From [Mycobacterium] fortunisiensis (lineage in GTDB: Bacteria > Actinomycetota > Actinomycetes > Mycobacteriales > Mycobacteriaceae), in assembly GCF_019050325.1 (NCBI RefSeq), contig NZ_VOMB01000027.1, positions 248,001 to 312,000 of the forward strand: 64,000 nt of DNA. The letters are read 5' to 3'. This document shows positions 56,652 to 64,000 of this stretch, in pieces (positions within the stretch are counted from its first letter, which is position 1; every line of letters begins with the position of its first letter). Made by a program: the position numbers and the translations under genes. Below the pieces are notes generated by a model. It was not told the origin of the DNA. It saw only the letters and a program-made list of their open reading frames with translations, and made no database searches.

Positions 56652-57752
56652 ATGGACTTTCAGCTGACCGAAGAACAGACCCTGCTGGCCGACACCACCC
56701 GTGACCTGCTGTCGGGCTACGACACCGAGAAGCGCAACAAGGTGGTGGACGCCGAGCCCGGATTCGACCGCCAGGTGTGGGGACAGCTGGCCGAGGTCGG
56801 GATCCTCGGACTCGGATTCGACGAGGATTCCGGTGGCCAGATCGAAATCATGGCGGTGCTGGGCGAAATCGGACGCCGGTTGGCGCCCGAGCCCGTGCTG
56901 CACGGCGCGCTGGGACCCGGCGCGATCATCGCCGAGGTCGGCACCGACGCCCAGCGCGCACTGCTCGAGGAGGTCGCTGCCGGCCAGAAGATCCTGGCCT
57001 TCGCCCACGCCGAGCCGGGCGTGCGCGGCACCGCCGGTGTGACGACCGCCGCGACGCGCAACGGCGACGGGTGGACGCTGAGCGGCACCAAGAACCCGGT
57101 GCTGGCCGGTGACGTCGCCGACACGCTCGTCGTCAGTGCAGCACTTCCCGACGGCGGCACCGGACTGTTCCTGGTCGACGCCGCGAACGTCAGCCGCCAG
57201 GGCTACCGGACCTTCGACGGCCAGCGCGGGGCCCAGATCACGCTGGAGGCCACGCCCGCCGAGCCGCTCGGTGAGCCTGCCGACGCCAGCGGGGCGATCG
57301 CCAACGCACTGGTGCGGATCTCGGCCGGCCTGTGCGCCGAGGCGGTCGGCGTGATGGACGAGTCGCTGCGGCTGACCACCGATTACCTCAAGTCCCGCAA
57401 GCAGTTCGGGGTCACGCTGAGCAAGTTCCAGACGCTGACCCAGCGGGCCGCCGACATGTACATGTCGCTTGAGTTGGCCCGCAGCATGGGCACCTATGCG
57501 GCGATGTCGATCGCCGACGGCGACCTGGATCCGGTGATCGCGGCCCGGGCCAAGCTCCAGATCGGCCGCTCGGGGCGGCACATCTCGCAGGAGTCGATCC
57601 AGCTGCACGGCGGCATCGGCGTCACCGCCGAATACCCCGTCGGCCATTACGCGGCCCGGCTTACCGCCATCGAGCACACGTTGGGCTCCTCGGCAGATCA
57701 GCTACGGACGCTGGTCGGCCAGCTCGACAGCTACGAGATCGCCACGCTGTGA
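56652..57752 (+). CDS. acyl-CoA dehydrogenase (FadE), second subunit
   Basis: The 366-residue protein is shorter and more diverged, with a weaker central domain, but keeps RKQFGVTLSKFQTLTQRAADM and ESIQLHGGIGVTAEYPVGHY in the C-terminal domain. It probably pairs with the 385-residue protein. The last 51 bases overlap the MFS gene tail to tail. Confidence 0.88.
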   Translation: MDFQLTEEQTLLADTTRDLLSGYDTEKRNKVVDAEPGFDRQVWGQLAEVGILGLGFDEDSGGQIEIMAVLGEIGRRLAPEPVLHGALGPGAIIAEVGTDAQRALLEEVAAGQKILAFAHAEPGVRGTAGVTTAATRNGDGWTLSGTKNPVLAGDVADTLVVSAALPDGGTGLFLVDAANVSRQGYRTFDGQRGAQITLEATPAEPLGEPADASGAIANALVRISAGLCAEAVGVMDESLRLTTDYLKSRKQFGVTLSKFQTLTQRAADMYMSLELARSMGTYAAMSIADGDLDPVIAARAKLQIGRSGRHISQESIQLHGGIGVTAEYPVGHYAARLTAIEHTLGSSADQLRTLVGQLDSYEIATL

Positions 57753-59165
57753 CAGCAGCCGCTGCGGCCGGGGCCCGTTCGGTATCGCCGTGGCGATGAG
57801 GGCGGCCCCGACCGCGGCGGCGGCGGCGATCAGCAGGGCGACGCGGAACCCGGCCGGCGACGGCAGCGTCTGGCCGGCGAAGACCACCGTCATCTGGGCC
57901 AGCACCGCGGTCATCACCGCGCTGGAGGTCGAGGTGCCCAGGGAGCGGGCCAGTGAGTTGATGCTGTTGGCGGACGCGGTTTCCGACACCGGCACTGCGG
58001 CGTTGATCAGGGCGGGCAGCGAAGCGAACGCGAACCCGACGCCGAAGCTGACGATCAGGCCCAGCACCAGCACCCCGACCGGGGTGTCGAGGAGCACGAT
58101 CCCCGCGAAGTAGCCGGCGGCGATGATCGCGCTTCCGATCACCAGCACGACTTTTGGTCCGCGCGCGGCGATCACGCGCGCCGCAACCGGCGCTGCCGCC
58201 ATCATCGCCAGACCGCCCGGGGCCATCCACAGCCCGGTGGCGACCATGCTCTGCCCCAGCCCGAAGCCGGTTTCGCGAGGCATCTCCAGCAGCTGCGGGC
58301 CGACGAGCGACATCGCGAACATGCCGAAACCCACGGCGATCGAGGCGAGATTGGTCAGCAGCACCGGACGCTTCAACGTGGTGCGCATGTCCACGATCGG
58401 TGCGGGCACCCGGTACTGCCACCAGGTGAAGACGGCGAATGTGACGATGGCTGCGGCGAACAGGCTCAGCGTGGTGGCGCTGCCCCAGCCCCACATCCCG
58501 CCTTTCGAGATGGGCAGCAACAACATCACCAGGCCGATCCCGAGTAGGACCGCGCCGAGCGGGTCGAAGCGGTGATCAGCAGAGACCGGCTCCAGATCGG
58601 GCACCAGCAGCACGAACAGGATGCCCGAGGCCAGGCCGAGCCCGGCCGCACACCAGAACAGCGCATGCCAGTTGAACTGCTCGGCGATCACCGCCGACAG
58701 CGGCAGGCCCAGCGCACCGCCCACGCCCAGCGATGCGCTCATCAGCCCCATCGCCGAGGCCACCCGCTCCGGCGGCAGTGCGGCGCGCAGCACGCTGATG
58801 CCCAGCGGGATGACCGGGACGCCGAAACCCTGTAGACCGCGGCCGATGATCATCGGGATCAGCGAGGTGGTCATCGCGGCGACCAGCGATCCGACGAACA
58901 GCAGCCCGGCGCACAGCACGAGGATCCATTTGGGGCCGTACATGTCGCCGAGTCGGCCCAGCATGGGCGTGGACACCGCGCCGGTCAGCAGCGTCACCGT
59001 GATCGCCCACGAGGCGTTCGCCCCACTGGTGTTCAGCAGGGCGGGCAGTTGCGGGATCAACGGGATGATCAGGGTTTGCATGAGTGAGACGCTGACGCCC
59101 GCCGCCGCGAGAACGGCGATCAGCAGCCCACCGGCCGCCGAACGGCGCGCAGGCTGTTTAGGCAT
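57702..59165 (-). CDS. MFS multidrug-type transporter (14 TM, EmrB/QacA-like)
   Basis: The 487-residue protein has about 14 membrane helices, GRLGDMYGPKWIL (motif A, about 74) and RGLQGFGVPVIPLGISVLRAALP, and SLGVGGALGLPLSAVIAEQF (motif C-like), as in drug:proton antiporters. It starts at ATG 59165. Substrate unknown. Confidence 0.88.
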   Translation of the reverse strand: MPKQPARRSAAGGLLIAVLAAAGVSVSLMQTLIIPLIPQLPALLNTSGANASWAITVTLLTGAVSTPMLGRLGDMYGPKWILVLCAGLLFVGSLVAAMTTSLIPMIIGRGLQGFGVPVIPLGISVLRAALPPERVASAMGLMSASLGVGGALGLPLSAVIAEQFNWHALFWCAAGLGLASGILFVLLVPDLEPVSADHRFDPLGAVLLGIGLVMLLLPISKGGMWGWGSATTLSLFAAAIVTFAVFTWWQYRVPAPIVDMRTTLKRPVLLTNLASIAVGFGMFAMSLVGPQLLEMPRETGFGLGQSMVATGLWMAPGGLAMMAAAPVAARVIAARGPKVVLVIGSAIIAAGYFAGIVLLDTPVGVLVLGLIVSFGVGFAFASLPALINAAVPVSETASANSINSLARSLGTSTSSAVMTAVLAQMTVVFAGQTLPSPAGFRVALLIAAAAAVGAALIATAIPNGPRPQRLLSQRGDLVAVELADQRP

Positions 59166-59202
59166 GCTAAGGAAGATAAGCGATCGACGTGACCGAACAC
59201 AA

Positions 59203-60521
59203 TCAGGAGAGCAGGCGGGCCACCGACCCCAACGGGACGGGCAACCAGCTGGGCCGGTACCGCGCCTCATAGGCCGCCTCGTACACCGCTTTGTCCAGCT
59301 CGTAGGCCGCCAGCAAGCTCGCGTGCTCGCGCGGGTCGGTACCGGCCACCGCGGCGTAGCCGTCGCAGAATGCCGCGCTGTTGCGGTCGGCCCATTCCCG
59401 GGCCCGGGCCGCGAGTTGGCGGGCCCGGTCGTCGTCGGTGGACAGGTCCACCAGGCGGGCGTACGCCGCATAGTCGAAGGATCGAAGCATCCCCGCGACG
59501 TCGCGCAGCGGGGAATCCGGGCTGCGCCGCTGCGGCAGCGGCTGGCCGGGCTCGCCCTCGAAGTCGATCAGCAACCAGCGCTCCGGCGTGCGCAGCACCT
59601 GACCGAGGTGCAGATCCCCGTGGATGCGCTGGACCGTCACCTGCTCGTCGGCCAGCTTGCGGTAGCGGTCCTCGATCAATGAAACATGTTGGCGCAGTTG
59701 CGGTACCGTCTCCGCCGCGGTGGCCAGCCGGGCGGACACCAACTCGGCCGGAAAGGTCGCCGGCTCCGTGCCGAGCTGTTCGGCCAGGCAGGCGTGCACC
59801 GAGGCCACCGCCTCTCCGAGGCGGTAGGACTCGGCGGCGAAGTCACCGCCCACCTCATCGGCGTACAGGTCGCCTTCGGCGAACAGATCGCGGGTGCTGG
59901 CGGTGGCCATGTCCCAGCCCTCGGCCGAGTTGGCGGCGAATTCGGTCACCATCCCCAACGCGAACGGCTCACCGCCCCAGTCGATGTCGACCGATCCCAG
60001 CAGCCTGGCCACGTGCGGGTTGCCGGCCCTGGCCAGCACCCGGTTGAGCTCGACGTCGGGGTTCACCCCCGGGGTGACCCGGCGAAACACCTTGAGAACG
60101 GCATCCTGGCCGAACACCACGCTGGTGTTGCTCTGTTCGGCCGAGGACACCCGGGGTGGCGCATCGAGCGGCAGCGCCGCCCCCGGCTCCTTCCTACAGC
60201 GCAGTTCGCCCACCGTGGCCGACCGGTCGATCATCTCCAGCAGGTACCGCGCGGCGTCCTGGTCGTACAACGCGTCGTAGGCGGTGCGTCCGCCGTCGTC
60301 ACCGATCCTGGCCAGCAAGCTGTATTCGTCGATCGGGTCGGCGTCCCACTTCACCAGCACCTGGTAGCGCTCGGTGGTCCCGTCGGCATAGGACACCCCC
60401 AGCAGTGTCAGGTCGAGGTCCCCGTTGAGCGCGAGCACCAGAGTCGGTGTGACCGAGACCAACTCACGCCCGCGGCCGGCATACCAGCGCTGCTGTGTCA
60501 GCCACTCACCGAATTCGATGC

Positions 60522-60525
<4 letters not shown>
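59203..60525 (-). CDS. mak: maltokinase
   Basis: The 440-residue kinase phosphorylates maltose to maltose-1-phosphate, the donor for GlgE. The kinase loop is IHGDLHLGQVLRT, and LLIDFEGEPGQ holds the metal-binding Asp. The start at ATG 60525 overlaps the treS stop (ATGA). In mycobacteria TreS and Mak form a complex. Confidence 0.95.
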
Positions 60526-62297
<1,772 letters not shown>

Positions 62298-62513
62298 CAG
62301 CCTCCCAACGTACCCACTTCCACCGGCGGCGACACCTGGTGCGCATCGTGCCATCCCGAATTGATCCTGCAGCAACGTGTTTCGCCATACCCGAGGTGTT
62401 TGCGGAAAAACTAACGGTTGAATAAGAGACCGCGAAGGGTTACGTTTTTCCCGCATTTGATCTCTTCGCCGGCCCCGGGCCGGCGATCACGAACACTCGA
62501 TGAGGGATGGCCT
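62298..62513. other. divergent promoter region treS / HTH gene
   Basis: The 216 bases contain an AT-richer core (near 62400-62460, with GTTTGCGGAAAAAC and TTACGTTTTTCCC). A 9-bp GC palindrome follows (CGCCGGCCC and GGGCCGGCG, 62467-62485) in the leader of the rightward gene. Confidence 0.4.
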
Positions 62514-62972
62514 GTGGGTGAGTCCGCACCAAATGACGGTGAAGCACCAGTAATCGTTGGACTGTCCGATGCCGCGATGCACATGTACATCGCCGCCATC
62601 GACGCACTACCGCCCGTCGGCGACCCGGAGTTCGCGGATCGCGCCGGGGTGGTCCTCAGCGGTCTGCGCAAGCTGCAGGCCTCGCTGTCGGAAGCCGCCG
62701 GCCGTAGTCGCGTCACCCCGTCGGTCATCGTCGCGCTGTCCGGTGTGCGGCACCGCTACGACGAACTGATGACGGTCGCGTCCGAAGGTCCGGGCGCCAC
62801 GCTGGGTCAGCGGCTCTACGTCGCGCGCGGCAACGCGAAGCTGTCCACCGAGGAAGCCGCCAACGGCGTCGGGCTGCGTAAGGACCTCATCGAGGCGGTC
62901 GAGGCCGAAGAGCCCGCGACCGAGTCCGAGACCGCCCAGATCAAGGACCTCATCGCGGCACTCGGCGGCTGA
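62514..62972 (+). CDS. conserved protein with C-terminal HTH-like segment
   Basis: The 152-residue protein starts at GTG 62514 (VGESAPNDGE). A helical N-terminal half is followed by TLGQRLYVARGNAKLSTEEAANGVGLRKDLIEAVE (given here only by its span, about 101-135), which resembles an XRE-type HTH. It probably acts as a small regulator. The target is unknown. Its stop codon is inside the first unit of a hairpin repeat. Confidence 0.65.
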   Translation: MGESAPNDGEAPVIVGLSDAAMHMYIAAIDALPPVGDPEFADRAGVVLSGLRKLQASLSEAAGRSRVTPSVIVALSGVRHRYDELMTVASEGPGATLGQRLYVARGNAKLSTEEAANGVGLRKDLIEAVEAEEPATESETAQIKDLIAALGG

Positions 62973-63049
62973 GCCGCCAAGGCAGACCCGGCGGCTGAGC
63001 CGCCAAGATAGGCACGGCGGCTGGCCGCCAAGGCAGACCGGCGGCTGAC
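62964..63049. repeat. tandem 26-base hairpin repeat
   Basis: Units begin at 62964, 62990, 63016 and 63040. The first two are GGCGGCTGAGCCGCC, the third GGCGGCTGGCCGCC, and the fourth is half. Each full unit folds as a 6-7-bp hairpin. The linkers (AAGGCAGAC, AAGATAGGCAC) are similar. It may terminate transcription or vary in copy number. Confidence 0.75.
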
Positions 63050-63072
63050 ACACGGACGGTAGGGTTCGCCAC

Positions 63073-63870
63073 GTGACACGAGACCATGGCGACCCGGGTG
63101 ATGCCCCCTCGGCTCCTCCCCCACTGACGGAGGTGGCCCAGGGGGCACGTCCGTCTGCGGCCGAGGAAGCGCGCACCGTCGCCGCGTCGACGAACGCGGG
63201 CACCCTGGCCACACTCAGCGCCGACGGCGATCCGTGGGCGTCCTTCGTCACCTACGGCCTGCTGGCCGGTGCCCCGGTGCTGTGCGTGTCGAACCTGGCC
63301 GAGCACGGCCGCAATCTCCTCGCCGACCCGCGGGCCAGCATCTCGATCGTGGCACCCGATTCCGGGTCGGATCCGTTGGCCAGCAGCCGCATCACACTGG
63401 CCGGGGTAGCCGAACGGCCCACCGGCGACGAACTGGCCGCGGCGCGGGCGGCCCATCTGGATGCGGTGGCAGCGGCCCGCTATTACGTCGACTTCAGCGA
63501 CTTCTCCCTCTGGGTGCTGCGGGTGCAGCGGGTCCGCTGGGTCGGTGGGTACGGCCGAATGGACTCGACCAGCGGCGAGGCCTACACCGCCGCCGAGCCG
63601 GATCCGGTGGCGCCGCACGCCGCGGGCGCGGTCGAGCACCTCAACTCCGGGCATGCCGATTCGCTGGCCGAGATGGCCCGCACCCTCGGCGGCTACCCCG
63701 ACGCCGACGTGGCCGTGTGTACCGGCGCCGACCGCTACGGCCTCGATCTGCGGGTCACCAGCGAGCGGGGAACCGCCTACACCCGGGTCGGCTATGCCGC
63801 GCCCCTGACGTCATACGGCGAGTTGCGGGCGGCCACAGTCGAGTTGGCCCGGCGCGCCCGGCAGGCCTGA
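63073..63870 (+). CDS. HugZ-like split-barrel haem/flavin protein with DUF2470
   Basis: The 265-residue protein has a split barrel (TLATLSADGDPWASFVTYGL, about 44-63) and a C-terminal DUF2470 domain with HLNSGHADSLAEMARTLGG. Related HugZ/glutamyl-tRNA-reductase-binding proteins handle haem. It starts at GTG 63073. No haem genes are adjacent in the window. Confidence 0.75.
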   Translation: MTRDHGDPGDAPSAPPPLTEVAQGARPSAAEEARTVAASTNAGTLATLSADGDPWASFVTYGLLAGAPVLCVSNLAEHGRNLLADPRASISIVAPDSGSDPLASSRITLAGVAERPTGDELAAARAAHLDAVAAARYYVDFSDFSLWVLRVQRVRWVGGYGRMDSTSGEAYTAAEPDPVAPHAAGAVEHLNSGHADSLAEMARTLGGYPDADVAVCTGADRYGLDLRVTSERGTAYTRVGYAAPLTSYGELRAATVELARRARQA

Positions 63871-63914
63871 GTCCAGGCAACTCGTCTCCCGCCCCGTGCA
63901 ATACGATCGCGGGT

Positions 63915-64000
63915 ATGCCTGAGCGCCCGGATACCTGGCAAGCCGCCTTCGACCTGATCCGCACCCGCGGCTACGAACATCGTGAAGAGCCGTTCCGGTT
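63915..64000 (+). CDS. partial gene at right edge
   Basis: ATG 63915 opens a frame of 28 residues to the edge (MPERPDTWQAAFDLIRTRG...). The phrase RGYEHREEPFR is like the start of phosphoribosyltransferase (orotate-type) proteins as I recall them, but the fragment is too short for a call. GGGTAT overlaps the start codon. Confidence 0.5.
   Translation, partial: MPERPDTWQAAFDLIRTRGYEHREEPFR

Overview
The window looks like about 64 kb of chromosome from a rapidly growing mycobacterium (Mycolicibacterium type). It is GC-rich and densely coded. It carries mycobacterial marker genes (espR, the PAKK-repeat hns-like gene, ethA/ethR, gltBD, a Dps close to the M. smegmatis protein, treS/mak, and a third dinB-type polymerase next to ethR). 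Several start sites look leaderless. Gene order in the first third follows the sodA-to-gltB region of M. tuberculosis as I recall it. The 30-39.5 kb part follows the Rv0135c-Rv0142 block. Other stretches look like accessory insertions. No rRNA, tRNA, CRISPR array, intact insertion sequence or prophage was seen.

Layout. 0.1-10 kb: rhodanese, a tiny membrane protein, sodA, an Rv3847-like gene, espR converging on an IrrE-type protease plus membrane-protein pair, a Thr/Pro-repeat protein, an Rv3850-like gene coupled to a YcnI-CopC copper pair, the hns-like gene and a TipAS-type MerR regulator. 10-18.4 kb: rraA, ethA/ethR with a three-palindrome operator, dinB3 with a LexA-type box on its start codon, small membrane proteins, a PHP/DCC/ALDH operon and an F420-type luciferase-like gene with an aberrant 3' end. 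18.4-27.6 kb: an AT-richer gap, a GT87 glycosyltransferase and an Imm52-like gene behind gltBD, then a 690-base control region with several palindromes. 27.6-33.5 kb: thioesterase, aquaporin, dps, a DNA glycosylase, DUF427, SRPBCC, an FAD oxidase and a small secreted protein. 33.5-39 kb: a KstR-box-headed NTF2/SDR/methyltransferase operon, a lipoprotein, msrA and cyp138-like/TetR. 39-43.5 kb: a second TetR and a methyltransferase/toroid/methyltransferase/GT4 cluster whose two ends carry the same palindrome. 43.5-50 kb: PPOX, a C39-like protein, a small secreted protein, a double DUF427 protein, and a tightly coupled operon of two polytopic membrane proteins around a cupredoxin-like lipoprotein, ending next to pncA. 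50-64 kb: enoyl-CoA hydratase, glgX, a structured leader, MarR with an ABC exporter, a pair of acyl-CoA dehydrogenases, an MFS pump, the mak-treS trehalose/maltose-1-phosphate pair, a small HTH protein with a hairpin repeat at its stop codon, and a HugZ-like protein.

The strongest candidates for something undescribed are four. First, the coupled cupredoxin/membrane operon at 45.8-49.5 kb. Second, the TetR-linked glycan-type cluster at 39-43.5 kb. Third, the duplicated promoter palindrome that in both places separates a minus-strand enzyme-like gene from a small secreted protein (33.2 and 44.5 kb). Fourth, the EspR / IrrE-protease / membrane-sensor module at 3.5-5.5 kb. Family assignments come from motifs visible in the translations and from recalled knowledge. 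No database search was run.
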